A stretch of DNA of 64,000 bases from Dehalococcoidia bacterium (GCA_014239735.1 JAAZYI010000010.1:122223-186222), one strand, 5' to 3'. Counted from the stretch's first letter, positions 25,049 to 34,311 are shown. Made by a program: numbers and translations. Notes: generated from the sequence alone by a model not told the origin.

Positions 25049-26844
25049 CTTCTACTTAGCACAAATATTGCTGTATCAGCATTAAGATTGGGATTTTCTT
25101 TAATCAACTCATCTTTTTCAGAATCTATATAGAAAGACTCTTTAATTTTAATATTCTTAGAGGCACAATATTCTTGAAAATCAAGAATTGTAGGAAATCT
25201 TCTATTAGGTGTATTGTACCAATTATACCCATAAAGACCTTCTAATTTTGGGGCCTTTCCTTGATTATAGAGCATCTCTCTCAATGGTTTAAAGGCAAAG
25301 TTTGGAAAGGATATTATAGCCTTTTCAGAAATTCTAAGTATTTCTTCTATAGTTTTTTCTACGTTCTTAATGGACTGTAGCGTTTGAGAAAGAATTGTTA
25401 TATCAAATTGATTATCATTAAACCTATCTAGACCAGTATTAATATCAGAATTAATTACCTCTAAACCTTTGTTTGAACTTATAATTACTTTTTTAGCATC
25501 TATCTCAATTCCTAATAATTTGGAACATTTCTTCTTTTTTAATTCATTTAATAACTTTCCATCTTCACAGCCCAGATCTAATACACGATCATTTTCTCCT
25601 ATTAAGCTACAGATAAAATCTAGATCAAGCCTATTGTTAAAAAATATGTTTGTTGAAGTTGGATTAGAATTTTTTATTTGATGATCTTTTTCTTTTCCAG
25701 AAAGTTTTTTCAATAAAGAAGAAGTTAATAATCCATAATCTTCCACCTCATTTTCTAACAAAAATGCATCATGACCAGCTTCGCTATTTATTGAACAATA
25801 TGACACAGACTTATCTAAGCTTACTAATGCATTAACTATTTCTTCTGATTGGAAGGGAGGGTACAGCCAGTCACTGGAAAAACTAACTAATAACCATTCG
25901 CATGTTGTTGCTTTTAAGTTATTTTTTATTTCATCGATAGTTCCACCTAAATCAAAATAGTCTACTGCGGTAGATAATGTTATGTAGCTATTGGCGTCAA
26001 ATCTATCTACGAATTTAGTTCCTTGATATGCAAGGTAAGTTCCAACTGAGAACCTTTTCTCAAATTCAGTAGTAATTTCTTTTGGTTCATATCTAGTGTT
26101 ATCAAATTTATTTTTCATTGAATCTTTCGAAACGTACGTAATATGAGCCAACATTCTTGCTATAGCCAAACCATCTTCAGGCTTTTCTTCAGAATTATAA
26201 TAATTACCTTCCTTAAACCTTGGATCTTTTTTTATTGCATTTCTACCCACAATATCAAAAGCCAAGGCTTGATTAGTAAGCCTTGCTGAAGTAGCTAACC
26301 CAATAACACTTTTAATTTTATCTGGAAATTGTCGTGCCCATTGAATTGATTGAAATCCACCCATTGATCCCCCAGTAACACAAAGAATGGACTCTATTTC
26401 TAGATATTCTATAAGAAGATTTTGTGCATTTACCATATCTTCCATTGTTATATTAGGAAAATTAGAACCGTAGGGAGCTCCGGTGCTTGGGTTAATTGAG
26501 TTAGGTCCTGTAGACCCTTTGCATCCACCTATTACGTTACTACATATTACAAAGTAATTATTAGTATCAATAGGTTTGCCCGGACCCACCATTATATCCC
26601 ACCACCCTGAAATATCTTCATCATCATGTTTTGCAACATGAGAGTCTCCGCTTATTGCATGACATATTAGAACAACATTTGATTTATCTTTATTTAAATC
26701 TCCATAAGTTTCATAAGATATATTTAATTCATCAAGAACATCTCCAGATTTGAGATGAAATTTATCTCCATAAAAAAATTTTTTGAGATACTTGGATGTA
26801 TCTCCTGTTCTGTAAAGATCTGAATTGTAATTTTCTTTTGTCAT
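25045..26844 (-). CDS. metXW: homoserine O-acetyltransferase-MetW fusion protein
   Basis: A single 599-residue frame joins two enzymes. Residues 1-385 are MetX, an alpha/beta-hydrolase with ICHAISGDSHV, GPNSINPSTGAPYG, GGSMGG (nucleophile Ser160), Asp325 (SSDWLYPP) and His358 (EAGHDAFL); it makes O-acyl-homoserine. Residues from about 405 are MetW, a Rossmann methyltransferase-like domain (VLDLGCEDG, 421-429; LSQTLQS; PNFAFKPLREML; YNWYNTPNRRFPT). metX and metW are normally separate neighbours. It follows metY in the operon, behind a 48-base spacer with a hairpin and AAGGA. Confidence 0.93.
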   Translation of the reverse strand: MTKENYNSDLYRTGDTSKYLKKFFYGDKFHLKSGDVLDELNISYETYGDLNKDKSNVVLICHAISGDSHVAKHDDEDISGWWDIMVGPGKPIDTNNYFVICSNVIGGCKGSTGPNSINPSTGAPYGSNFPNITMEDMVNAQNLLIEYLEIESILCVTGGSMGGFQSIQWARQFPDKIKSVIGLATSARLTNQALAFDIVGRNAIKKDPRFKEGNYYNSEEKPEDGLAIARMLAHITYVSKDSMKNKFDNTRYEPKEITTEFEKRFSVGTYLAYQGTKFVDRFDANSYITLSTAVDYFDLGGTIDEIKNNLKATTCEWLLVSFSSDWLYPPFQSEEIVNALVSLDKSVSYCSINSEAGHDAFLLENEVEDYGLLTSSLLKKLSGKEKDHQIKNSNPTSTNIFFNNRLDLDFICSLIGENDRVLDLGCEDGKLLNELKKKKCSKLLGIEIDAKKVIISSNKGLEVINSDINTGLDRFNDNQFDITILSQTLQSIKNVEKTIEEILRISEKAIISFPNFAFKPLREMLYNQGKAPKLEGLYGYNWYNTPNRRFPTILDFQEYCASKNIKIKESFYIDSEKDELIKENPNLNADTAIFVLSRS

Positions 26845-26856
26845 ATGTAAATCCTT

Positions 26857-26884
26857 AGGGCCAGATGGTTATTCACCTGGCCCT
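26857..26884 (-). other. hairpin between metY and metXW
   Basis: AGGGCCAG (minus strand 26884-26877) pairs perfectly with CTGGCCCT (26864-26857) around a 12-base loop. There is no U run after it, so it is probably an mRNA stability or processing hairpin, or it may modulate translation of metXW, whose AAGGA lies right after it. Confidence 0.5.
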
Positions 26885-26891
26885 AATTATA

Positions 26892-28187
26892 TTAACTTTT
26901 ACTCAATGCTTGGTCCAAATCATTAATTATGTCCTCTGCATCTTCAATGCCAACCGATACCCTAACATATTCAGGGTTTACTCCAGCGGATTTCTGTTCT
27001 TCCTCTGTAAGCTGACTATGAGTAGTTGAGGCAGGATGAATTACTAATGTTTTTGCATCTCCAACATTTGCCAAGTGACTTGCCAATTCAACATTATTTA
27101 TGAATTTAACTGCTGAATCTTTCCCACCTTTTATTCCGAAACCTAAAATGGCACCAGCACCATTTAGATATTTATTTGAATTCTTAAAATCTTTATGACT
27201 TTTTAGTCCAGGGTAATTAACCCATTCTACTTTTTTATGAGATTCAAGAAATTCAGCTACTTTAAGAGCATTATCACAATGCCTCTCCATTCTTAGCTGC
27301 AAAGTTTCTACCCCAAGCAATGTTGACCATGCTGCAAAAGGGCTCATTGCTGCTCCAGTATCCCTAAGCCAGTGAACTCTTATATGGATGTTGTATGCAA
27401 TATTTCCTAAAGGCCTTAAATGCTCTTCAAGAACAGCACCATGATAGGATTCTGACGGGCCACAGAATTCTGGCCATTTTTCTGGGTTATCTGCCCATTT
27501 AAAGTTGGCACTATCTACAATTACTCCTCCAATATGCACTCCATGCCCACCAATAAATTTTGTTGTTGAGTGCACAACTATATCTACACCATGTTCTATT
27601 GGCCTAAATACAGCTGGAGTTAGCACAGTATTGTCACATATTGTAGGCAAACCGTGATTATGACTGATATCCGTGATTTTCTTAAAATCAGGAACATCAT
27701 TTTTTGGGTTACCAACACTTTCAAAATAAACACACCTAGTATTTTCATCTACTAAATCATTTATCTCTTCAGGATGGTCTGGATCAAAAAATCGTACTTC
27801 TATTCCAAGCTTTTTAAAAGTTTGAGTAAAAAGTGTCCATGTCCCACCATAAAGACTGGTTGAAGAAATGAAATTTTGCCCACTATGTGTAATAGTAAGA
27901 ACTGCAGCATTTATAGCTGCTTGACCAGAAGCAAATGCTAGTCCAGTCGCACCTCCATCTAATGCAGCAATCCTTTTTTCCAAAACATCAGTCGTTGGGT
28001 TTTGAAGCCTAGTGTAAATATTACCAAACTCTTGTAATCCAAATAAGCTAGCTGCGTGATCAGCATCGTTAAATACATACGACGTAGTAGCATAAATTGG
28101 AACTGCACGAGAGTTAGTAGCTGAATCAGGCTCCTGTCCAGCATGTAGTGCAAGGGTACTTATCCCCGGTTGTTTATTATTAGTCAT
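26892..28187 (-). CDS. metY: O-acetylhomoserine sulfhydrylase
   Basis: A 431-residue Cys/Met metabolism PLP enzyme: LALHAGQEPDSATNSRAVPIYATTSYVF at the start, GGATGLAFASGQAA (79-91), the CDNT loop (184-187), and the PLP lysine K210 in VVHSTTKFIGGHG. It makes homocysteine from O-acetylhomoserine and sulfide. A strong AGGAGGT precedes the ATG. Transcription starts at a consensus promoter around 28405-28434 and passes a SAM-II-like aptamer and two terminators. Confidence 0.95.
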   Translation of the reverse strand: MTNNKQPGISTLALHAGQEPDSATNSRAVPIYATTSYVFNDADHAASLFGLQEFGNIYTRLQNPTTDVLEKRIAALDGGATGLAFASGQAAINAAVLTITHSGQNFISSTSLYGGTWTLFTQTFKKLGIEVRFFDPDHPEEINDLVDENTRCVYFESVGNPKNDVPDFKKITDISHNHGLPTICDNTVLTPAVFRPIEHGVDIVVHSTTKFIGGHGVHIGGVIVDSANFKWADNPEKWPEFCGPSESYHGAVLEEHLRPLGNIAYNIHIRVHWLRDTGAAMSPFAAWSTLLGVETLQLRMERHCDNALKVAEFLESHKKVEWVNYPGLKSHKDFKNSNKYLNGAGAILGFGIKGGKDSAVKFINNVELASHLANVGDAKTLVIHPASTTHSQLTEEEQKSAGVNPEYVRVSVGIEDAEDIINDLDQALSKS

Positions 28188-28239
28188 TTAAGTGACCTCC
28201 TTATTTTTAATAATTTTTATAAAACTAAGAAGTGCCAAC

Positions 28240-28270
28240 AAAAAAATCCGCATACTTTGCAGTACACGGA
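28240..28270 (-). terminator. second (metY-proximal) leader terminator
   Basis: TCCGTGTACT-GCAA-AGTATGCGGA forms a 10-bp stem (two G-U pairs) with a GNRA loop, at minus strand 28270-28247, followed by seven U. It is identical in sequence to the terminator 59 bases upstream in the same leader. Confidence 0.8.
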
Positions 28271-28297
28271 CAATCTTAAAAACTTTAAGTTTTTTTT

Positions 28298-28329
28298 AAA
28301 AAAAATCCGCATACTTTGCAGTACACGGA
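28298..28329 (-). terminator. first leader terminator of metY
   Basis: The same 24-base hairpin as at 28247-28270, here at minus strand 28329-28306, followed by eight U. Its 5' arm GTCCG is complementary to CGGAC at 28373-28369 inside the aptamer region, giving an obvious antiterminator alternative. Confidence 0.8.
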
Positions 28330-28347
28330 CAATCTTAAAAACCTTTG

Positions 28348-28398
28348 CCTTTTAGCAGTTTTTTGAGTGTCCGCAAGCTGACTTTCAAATCAACACTT
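28348..28398 (-). promoter_or_regulatory. SAM-II/SAM-V-type riboswitch aptamer (candidate)
   Basis: Reading the minus strand from about 28397: AGTGT, TGATTTG, then a loop with GCTTGC, then ACACT (P1 AGTGT/ACACT), an A-rich segment, and GCTAAAAGG (28356-28348). GAUUUG, GCUUGC and GCUAAAAGG in this order around a short P1 are the conserved core of the SAM-II and SAM-V families as I remember them. The position upstream of metY fits. I could not confirm the full pseudoknot pairing by eye. The RNA would begin almost at P1. Confidence 0.68.
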
Positions 28399-28404
28399 AA
28401 TTTC

Positions 28405-28434
28405 ATTATAACATATTAATTTTTTATATTTCAA
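28405..28434 (-). promoter_or_regulatory. sigma-70-type promoter of metY-metXW
   Basis: On the minus strand TTGAAA (28434-28429) and a perfect TATAAT (28410-28405) are separated by 18 bases. The predicted start near 28398 coincides with the first base of the aptamer. Confidence 0.7.
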
Positions 28435-28458
28435 TACCTAAACTAGAAAAATTAAAAT

Positions 28459-29775
28459 TTAGTTTATATATTCTTCTTCATTAGTTAAGCTTCTTAGGAG
28501 ATTTAGGTATTCCTTTTTCTTAAATTTAGGAGAGAAATTTTCTATAATTTGCTTAGATTTTTCTGCATTATTTTCTAATAAATCTATTATAGTATGAGCC
28601 ATCATTCTTCCCGACTCTAATATTGCCAAATTATAATCATATACAACCATATCTGCCGAATGATTAGAATTTCCAGAACATCCTCCTACATATGGGTGAA
28701 TGGATGGAATAAGGTTAGATATATCTCCCATATCTGTACTTCCTCCTGAATGCCCATCTAAAATTAATTCCTTTTCATCAAAATTATCGCTCAGATTTTT
28801 TTTATATATTTCTAAAAAATCATGATTATTATTAAGTGGCAAATATCCAGCGATAGTTGTTATTTTTACTTTTGCGCCTGTAGCCAATGCTCCAGCTTTA
28901 AGGCAATTATCGACTTTTTTATTTGCATCTAAAATCGAATCAATTGATGAACCTCTTATGAATGTCTCAATATTTACTTGATCTGGCACAGCACTAACCA
29001 CATTGCCTCCTTTAGTTATTATTGGATGGACTCTTATATGGTCTTCGTCTCTAAAAGTTTCTCTTTGAGAATTAATAGCTGATATAGCTATATTTGCAGC
29101 ATTTAGAGCATTAATTCCACTCTCAGGACTTGCACCTGCATGAGAAGCTATACCTTTGAATTCGATAAATTTTGCAACAAGTCCATTATCAGTGCCACCA
29201 TAAGAAAATTTAATTTTCCTAGGAGTTGTATGTGTCATCATTGCCATATCTATATCATCAAAAGCACCCAGTTTTATCATTTCTTGTTTACCTCCAAGAA
29301 ATTCAATATCCCCATTTTTCCTTAGTTCGTTTCTCCATTGGATTTCCACAAATTCTTCCGCTGGAACTGCAAAAAAAGTTATTTTTCCAGATAGATTATT
29401 AAGTATTTTTTCATCAGATAACCCAGTTAATACTGTTAACATATTACCTATTTGTACATGATGACCACAAGCATGAGCCATTCCGTTTTCTAAGTTTTCA
29501 TGAGGATGACCGGGAACAGGAAGTCCGTCTAATTCTCCTATAACAGCTATGTTTGGACCTGGGCTACCTGTATCTAAGGTAGTCCTCATTCCAGTAATTG
29601 CTATTCCTGATTGAATATCTTTCTGACCTAACTTTTCAAAGGCTTTAATTACTTTTTTTGCAGTATGAATCTCCTTGTATCCAGATTCTGCAAATTCTAA
29701 TATTTCCAAGGAGACTTCTCTAGGAATACCTTTTTTAGAATTAATATTCTTATTGCATAAATCCTTTAAATTCAT
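28459..29775 (-). CDS. M20 family amidohydrolase (M20D-like)
   Basis: A 438-residue metallo-amidohydrolase with PNIAVIGELDGLPV, the metal motif HACGHH (101-106), AVPAEEFVEI with catalytic Glu, and HSGGSTDMGD near the end. It resembles the aminoacylase/AbgB branch that removes acyl groups from amino acids. ATG 29775 is chosen; a GTG lies one codon upstream. It is divergent from the amino-acid ABC transporter, suggesting it trims imported N-acyl amino acids or small conjugates. Confidence 0.87.
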   Translation of the reverse strand: MNLKDLCNKNINSKKGIPREVSLEILEFAESGYKEIHTAKKVIKAFEKLGQKDIQSGIAITGMRTTLDTGSPGPNIAVIGELDGLPVPGHPHENLENGMAHACGHHVQIGNMLTVLTGLSDEKILNNLSGKITFFAVPAEEFVEIQWRNELRKNGDIEFLGGKQEMIKLGAFDDIDMAMMTHTTPRKIKFSYGGTDNGLVAKFIEFKGIASHAGASPESGINALNAANIAISAINSQRETFRDEDHIRVHPIITKGGNVVSAVPDQVNIETFIRGSSIDSILDANKKVDNCLKAGALATGAKVKITTIAGYLPLNNNHDFLEIYKKNLSDNFDEKELILDGHSGGSTDMGDISNLIPSIHPYVGGCSGNSNHSADMVVYDYNLAILESGRMMAHTIIDLLENNAEKSKQIIENFSPKFKKKEYLNLLRSLTNEEEYIN

Positions 29776-29814
29776 CACTTATATTTTTAACAGATATTCA
29801 TAATTTACGAAATA

Positions 29815-29844
29815 TTATGAAATCTAATTCAAGATTGATATAAT
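29815..29844 (+). promoter_or_regulatory. probable promoter of amino-acid ABC operon
   Basis: A perfect TATAAT at 29839-29844 lies 18 bases after TTATGA (29815-29820). The first gene starts at 29937 behind AAGGAGGGG. Confidence 0.55.
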
Positions 29845-29936
29845 CTAGAGGTTAATTAAATATATTTGGTATTATTTTCATTTCGATTTTCGAAAATAAA
29901 TCCAAAAATCCCAACGAATTTTATAAGGAGGGGATT

Positions 29937-31019
29937 ATGAGAAAAATTAAATATACATTATTGATCAGTGCTCTTTTTGCAATGACTGCTTTTTCATACG
30001 CTTGTGCAACTGAAGATTCTTCAGAAGCATCTAGTAGTGGTGGATCTAACACATTACAAGAAGTTCTTGATCGAGGAATGCTAAAGTGTGGTGTTAACGA
30101 CAACTTAGCTGGATTTGGAGTTGTAGCTGCAGATGGTTCTTTCAGTGGTTTTGATATAGATTTCTGTAAAGCAGTAGCCGCAGCAATACTAGGTGACTCA
30201 AGTAAAGTTGAGTACACACCTACTACCGCTTCAAATAGATTCGAAGCTTTAGGTTCTGGTGAGATTGATCTTTTGATCAGGAACACAACATGGACTGCAA
30301 GCAGAGACAGAGAATTGAAGCAGGATTTTACTGCTCCTACATTCTATGATGGTCAAGGTATGATGGTTTATGTAGACAGTGGATATAGTTCTATTGATGA
30401 CATGGAAGGCGCTACAATATGTGTTCTTCAAGGTACTACTACAGAATTGAATCTAGATGATAGGTTCACAGGTACTGGAATGTCTTACACTCCATTAACT
30501 TTTGAGACTAATGACCCATTGCAAGCAGCTTTCGAAGAAAAGCGATGTGATGGTTGGACAACAGATAAATCTGGTCTAGCTTCTAAGAGAGCTAGCTTCC
30601 CAGCATCAGCTGGTGGACCTGAAGCTCTTAAAGTGCTACCAGAGACACTATCTAAAGAACCTCTAGGTCCTTTGACCAGAGACAACGATAGTGAAATGTA
30701 TGATGTTGTTCAATGGGTTGTATTTGGAATGATGCAAGCTGAAGAAAGTGGAATTAATAGTTCTAATGTTTCTTCAATAGCTTCTAATCCTCCAAACCCA
30801 GGAGTTGCAAGATTGCTTGGAGCTTCTTTTGAAGGTGGAGAAGTTCAGGATTTCAGTTTTGGAATCCCTAAGGACTTCATGCAGAAAGTTATATCTCAAG
30901 TAGGTAACTATGGTGAAGTATATGATCGACACCTAGTTCCACTTGGATTAGAACGTGCCGGATCTCTTAACGCTATGTGGACTGAAGGCGGATTAATCTA
31001 CGCACCACCATTTAGATAG
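29937..31019 (+). CDS. aapJ: amino-acid ABC transporter substrate-binding lipoprotein (AapJ-like)
   Basis: A 360-residue family-3 solute-binding protein. The signal ends FSYAC, with Cys23 as a likely lipid anchor, then a Ser-rich linker. The mature part begins LQEVLDRGMLKCGVNDNLAGFG and contains GFDIDFCKAVAAAILGD, DLLIRNTTWTASRD and GPEALKVLPETLSKEPLGP, as in AapJ/BztA general amino-acid binding proteins. The start has a very strong AAGGAGGGG. Codons are somewhat richer in GC than its neighbours, as expected for a highly expressed gene. Confidence 0.93.
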   Translation: MRKIKYTLLISALFAMTAFSYACATEDSSEASSSGGSNTLQEVLDRGMLKCGVNDNLAGFGVVAADGSFSGFDIDFCKAVAAAILGDSSKVEYTPTTASNRFEALGSGEIDLLIRNTTWTASRDRELKQDFTAPTFYDGQGMMVYVDSGYSSIDDMEGATICVLQGTTTELNLDDRFTGTGMSYTPLTFETNDPLQAAFEEKRCDGWTTDKSGLASKRASFPASAGGPEALKVLPETLSKEPLGPLTRDNDSEMYDVVQWVVFGMMQAEESGINSSNVSSIASNPPNPGVARLLGASFEGGEVQDFSFGIPKDFMQKVISQVGNYGEVYDRHLVPLGLERAGSLNAMWTEGGLIYAPPFR

Positions 31020-31038
31020 AATAGCTTTAAATTTATAT

Positions 31039-31074
31039 AGTATGCCGGAGTGCAATTAGGCTCTCTGGCATACT
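31039..31074 (+). terminator. hairpin/partial terminator between binding protein and permease
   Basis: AGTATGCCGGAG (31039-31050) pairs with CTCTGGCATACT (31063-31074) over 12 bp with one G-U pair, followed by ATTGTTTTATTC. This is typical of the signal that makes binding-protein mRNA more abundant than permease mRNA. Confidence 0.65.
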
Positions 31075-31098
31075 ATTGTTTTATTCAGAAAGTAAATA

Positions 31099-32289
31099 GT
31101 GAGAAGCTTTGTAGAAAGTATTGCTCAATGGAGCAGATTTCAGAAAAACCGAAATTTAATTATTCAGTTTTTTTTCTTGATATTTACTGTTTTATTTGCA
31201 ATTTATTTTTTATCAGTAGCTTTTCAACTTGAATTGAGCCTATCTCATTTTAAGAGTAGGGCTGGATTTGGACTTAGTCATTTATTCTTAATTGATTACA
31301 CAAGTAATGATAGTAGGTGGGTAGCTTATTATGCTGGAGTAATTAACACCATAAGGGTATGTCTTGTAGCGATTTTACTAACAACTGTACTAGGAACAGT
31401 CATGGGGGTTGCAAGACTATCTAAAAACTTTCTTACTTCTAGGATTGCATGGGCTTATGTTGAAGTCTTAAGAAATACACCTCTCTTAATACAAATAATA
31501 TTTTGGCAGATAGTTTTTCTTCAATTACCACATATTTCTGAAGCAATAACTTTTGGTAATACATCTGCTATATCCAATAGAGGAATTTCACTTCCTGGGG
31601 TTTCTGATAACGGAAGCGCTCAAATGTGGTTTATTTTTTTGGGCATAATGGCAGCCGGATCTTTATTTTTAAGTTATTTTCTTAATAAAAGAGAAGATAA
31701 ATCTGGGGAATATCTATCTATAGCCGGATATAAATTAAGCGGTAATATTGTTGGAATTATTTTCTTCGCATTAATTGCAGTTGTTACCTATTTTGCGTTT
31801 GGAAAGCCTGTTAGCTTGGATATACCTTCAATTTCTCAAAATACCAAAGGGACTTGGATGCAATCAGGAGGGTTTGAATTAAGTCCTGAATTTGCAGCGA
31901 TACTTTTTGCTCTTGTTATTTACACTGGAACATTTATTACGGAGATAGTAAGAGGCAGTATTCAGTCTCTATCTAAAGGCCAAACTGAAGCTGCTCAAGC
32001 AATTGGATTAAGTAGATATCAATCTATGACTCTTGTTGTGCTTCCTCAGGCTTTAAGATCTATAATTCCTCCACTAACAAATCAGTTTTTAAACCTTACT
32101 AAGAATTCGAGTCTTGCAGTCGTTATTGCTTATCCAGACCTATTTATGGTTTCAAGAACGATTATGAACAACTCAGGGCATGCCTTGCCGGTGTTTTTCT
32201 TAATATTATTTACTTACTTATTTCTCAGCCTCTGTATTTCTTTAGTCATGAACCTGATTAATCGAAGAGTTACTAGGATAGGTACATGA
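31099..32289 (+). CDS. aapQ: amino-acid ABC transporter permease (AapQ-like)
   Basis: A 396-residue permease starting with GTG. It is long for the HisM family, as AapQ proteins are, with an extra helix region at about 185-250. The C-terminal domain carries the EAA loop EAAQAIGLSRYQSMTLVVLPQA, and N-terminal VEVLRNTPLLIQIIFWQI is the family signature. It overlaps the next permease by 4 bases (ATGATG). Confidence 0.92.
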   Translation: MRSFVESIAQWSRFQKNRNLIIQFFFLIFTVLFAIYFLSVAFQLELSLSHFKSRAGFGLSHLFLIDYTSNDSRWVAYYAGVINTIRVCLVAILLTTVLGTVMGVARLSKNFLTSRIAWAYVEVLRNTPLLIQIIFWQIVFLQLPHISEAITFGNTSAISNRGISLPGVSDNGSAQMWFIFLGIMAAGSLFLSYFLNKREDKSGEYLSIAGYKLSGNIVGIIFFALIAVVTYFAFGKPVSLDIPSISQNTKGTWMQSGGFELSPEFAAILFALVIYTGTFITEIVRGSIQSLSKGQTEAAQAIGLSRYQSMTLVVLPQALRSIIPPLTNQFLNLTKNSSLAVVIAYPDLFMVSRTIMNNSGHALPVFFLILFTYLFLSLCISLVMNLINRRVTRIGT

Positions 32290-33488
32290 TGACTATGCCA
32301 AAAATTAACATTAATGAAATTAAAAATTGGACAATCAATAATTTTTTTGGCTCTAAACTTAATCTTTTATTAACTATATTCTCAACTTTATTTATTGTTT
32401 ATATAATATCGAGTTTTATATCTTTTCTCTCCAGTGCAGAATGGGAAGTGGTTGCATTAAATAAAAGATTACTTCTTTTAGGCAGATTGCCTGCAGAAGA
32501 TACATGGAGAGCTTGGCCTATTCTATGGTTATTTTCTTCTATTTTATGCTCCTCTATAGGGGCATGGGGTAATCCTAAAAAAAGCGAGCTGCTCTTCATA
32601 CTGTTGGCATTCTTGATGCCAGCTGCCATATTTTTCAGTATGTCATATATTGTTCATATTTCTATAACAATAATTATTGGAGTTGGTTCCTATTTTAGCT
32701 CAAGAATTATAAAGAAAATATCAGCTATAAAAGTGGTTATGTACTTGGACACACTCAAGAAAATTTTAATTTCTCTCTGGATTCTACTTATTCCTTTAGT
32801 GTTTATCGTATTGCTTATTGGAGGTGGCCCCAAACCTAATCTTTGGGGAGGATTCCTCTTGAATATTTTATTAGCGTCAGTGGCTGTTGTAGCAGGCTTC
32901 CCTTTAGGCATACTAATGGCAATTGGTAGATCTACGAAATTACCTGTTATAAAGACAGCATGTACTTTATATATAGAAACAATTAGAGGGGCTCCTTTAG
33001 TTGCTTGGCTCCTTTTAGCTTGGTTTGTTTTGCCAAAATTTCTACCTAATTTTTATGGTTTAAGTGAAATTAGCGTTGTAATTAGAGCAATGATTGTATT
33101 GTCATTTTTTGCAAGTGCTTATATTGCAGAAGTTATAAGGGGCGGTTTGCAGTCAATTCCAAAAGGACAATTGGAGGCCGCTGATGCTCTAAATTTGAGT
33201 TATTTCAACAAGATGAGAATTATAATTCTACCTCAAGCTATAAAAGTGGTTATTCCTGCAATTGTGAGTACTTTTATTGGAATATTTAAAGATACTTCTT
33301 TGGTATTTATATTAGCTCTAACTGATTTATTGCAAGTAGGAAGAATCATCCCAGAGCAAGATCCCAAATTTTTTGGAAAACAGATAGAAGCATTATTGGT
33401 TGTAGCATCTTTATTTTGGATTGTTTCGGTGGCCTTATCTAACTTAAGTTCAAAAATTGAAAAAAATCTTGGTATAGGAACAAGATAA
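32286..33488 (+). CDS. aapM: amino-acid ABC transporter permease (AapM-like)
   Basis: A 400-residue second permease. About six N-terminal helices precede the conserved domain, which has GGFLLNILLASVAVVAGFPLGILMAIGR, IETIRGAPLVAWLLL and an EAA loop EAADALNLSYFNKMRIIILPQA. With the AapQ-like partner it forms the heterodimeric channel. Confidence 0.92.
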   Translation: MMTMPKININEIKNWTINNFFGSKLNLLLTIFSTLFIVYIISSFISFLSSAEWEVVALNKRLLLLGRLPAEDTWRAWPILWLFSSILCSSIGAWGNPKKSELLFILLAFLMPAAIFFSMSYIVHISITIIIGVGSYFSSRIIKKISAIKVVMYLDTLKKILISLWILLIPLVFIVLLIGGGPKPNLWGGFLLNILLASVAVVAGFPLGILMAIGRSTKLPVIKTACTLYIETIRGAPLVAWLLLAWFVLPKFLPNFYGLSEISVVIRAMIVLSFFASAYIAEVIRGGLQSIPKGQLEAADALNLSYFNKMRIIILPQAIKVVIPAIVSTFIGIFKDTSLVFILALTDLLQVGRIIPEQDPKFFGKQIEALLVVASLFWIVSVALSNLSSKIEKNLGIGTR

Positions 33489-33512
33489 GTTATAAAGTAT
33501 TAGGAGATAGTT

Positions 33513-34259
33513 ATGAAGAAGAAAATAGGAAAAGAAATAATTTCTGCTGAGAATGTTGTAAAGAAATTTGGAGAGTTCGAAGCATTAAAAGGAATTACAG
33601 CAAAAATTTTTGAGAAAGAAGTGGTAGTTGTTCTTGGGCCTTCTGGATCTGGAAAATCAACTTTTATAAGAACAATAAACAGGCTTGAGCCACATAATTC
33701 AGGAAAAATAGTTGTTGATGGTGTTGAGATTAATGACGATGTTAAGAATTTGCAAAAAGTAAGATCCAATGTAGGAATGGTATTCCAGCAGTTTAATTTA
33801 TTTCCTCATCTATCTGTATTACGAAATATCACTTTAGCTCCTCAGAAAGTTAAGGGTTTAAGCAGGGTAGAAGCAAACGATGTTGCAATGTCTCTTCTTG
33901 AGAGAGTAGGTATTCCTGAGCAAGCTGAAAAATTTCCATCCCAATTATCTGGAGGGCAACAGCAGAGAGTAGCAATTGCTAGGGCATTGGCTATGCAGCC
34001 AAAAATTATGTTGTTTGATGAGCCCACTTCAGCATTAGATACTGAAATGATAAAAGAGGTTTTGGAGGTAATGACAGAACTTGCTGAATCAGGGATGACA
34101 ATGATTTGTGTAACTCATGAGATGGGGTTTGCAAGAAGTGTTGCTGATAGATTTTTATTTTTTGATGAAGGCTTGATTGTTGAAGAAGGAACTCCAGAGC
34201 ATTTCTTTAAGAATCCAAAAGAAGAGAGAACTAAGTTATTCCTAAGTCAAATTTTGTAG
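33513..34259 (+). CDS. aapP: amino-acid ABC transporter ATP-binding protein (AapP/GlnQ-like)
   Basis: The 248-residue ATPase has Walker [10 protein letters not shown] (42-50), the Q-loop FQQFNLFPH, signature LSGGQQQR, Walker [13 protein letters not shown] and the switch His in VTHE. TAGGAGATAG precedes the ATG. It completes the four-gene aapJQMP-type operon. Confidence 0.95.
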   Translation: MKKKIGKEIISAENVVKKFGEFEALKGITAKIFEKEVVVVLGPSGSGKSTFIRTINRLEPHNSGKIVVDGVEINDDVKNLQKVRSNVGMVFQQFNLFPHLSVLRNITLAPQKVKGLSRVEANDVAMSLLERVGIPEQAEKFPSQLSGGQQQRVAIARALAMQPKIMLFDEPTSALDTEMIKEVLEVMTELAESGMTMICVTHEMGFARSVADRFLFFDEGLIVEEGTPEHFFKNPKEERTKLFLSQIL

Positions 34260-34311
34260 TCTAATTTACTATCGAGATTTATAATCTCAAATCTTATGAA
34301 GAGGTGAATTT

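Larger units (their letters stand above)
28240..28342 (-). repeat. 44-base perfect tandem duplication in metY leader
   Basis: The 44 bases at 28240-28283 recur exactly at 28299-28342 (period 59), each holding one complete terminator plus the preceding AAGATT. The 15-base spacer between copies is not repeated. Confidence 0.9.

Noticed and set aside
28240-28342. CRISPR-like array
   Set aside because: Only two repeats, each a complete terminator hairpin with U-run, located in a metY leader; no cas genes.
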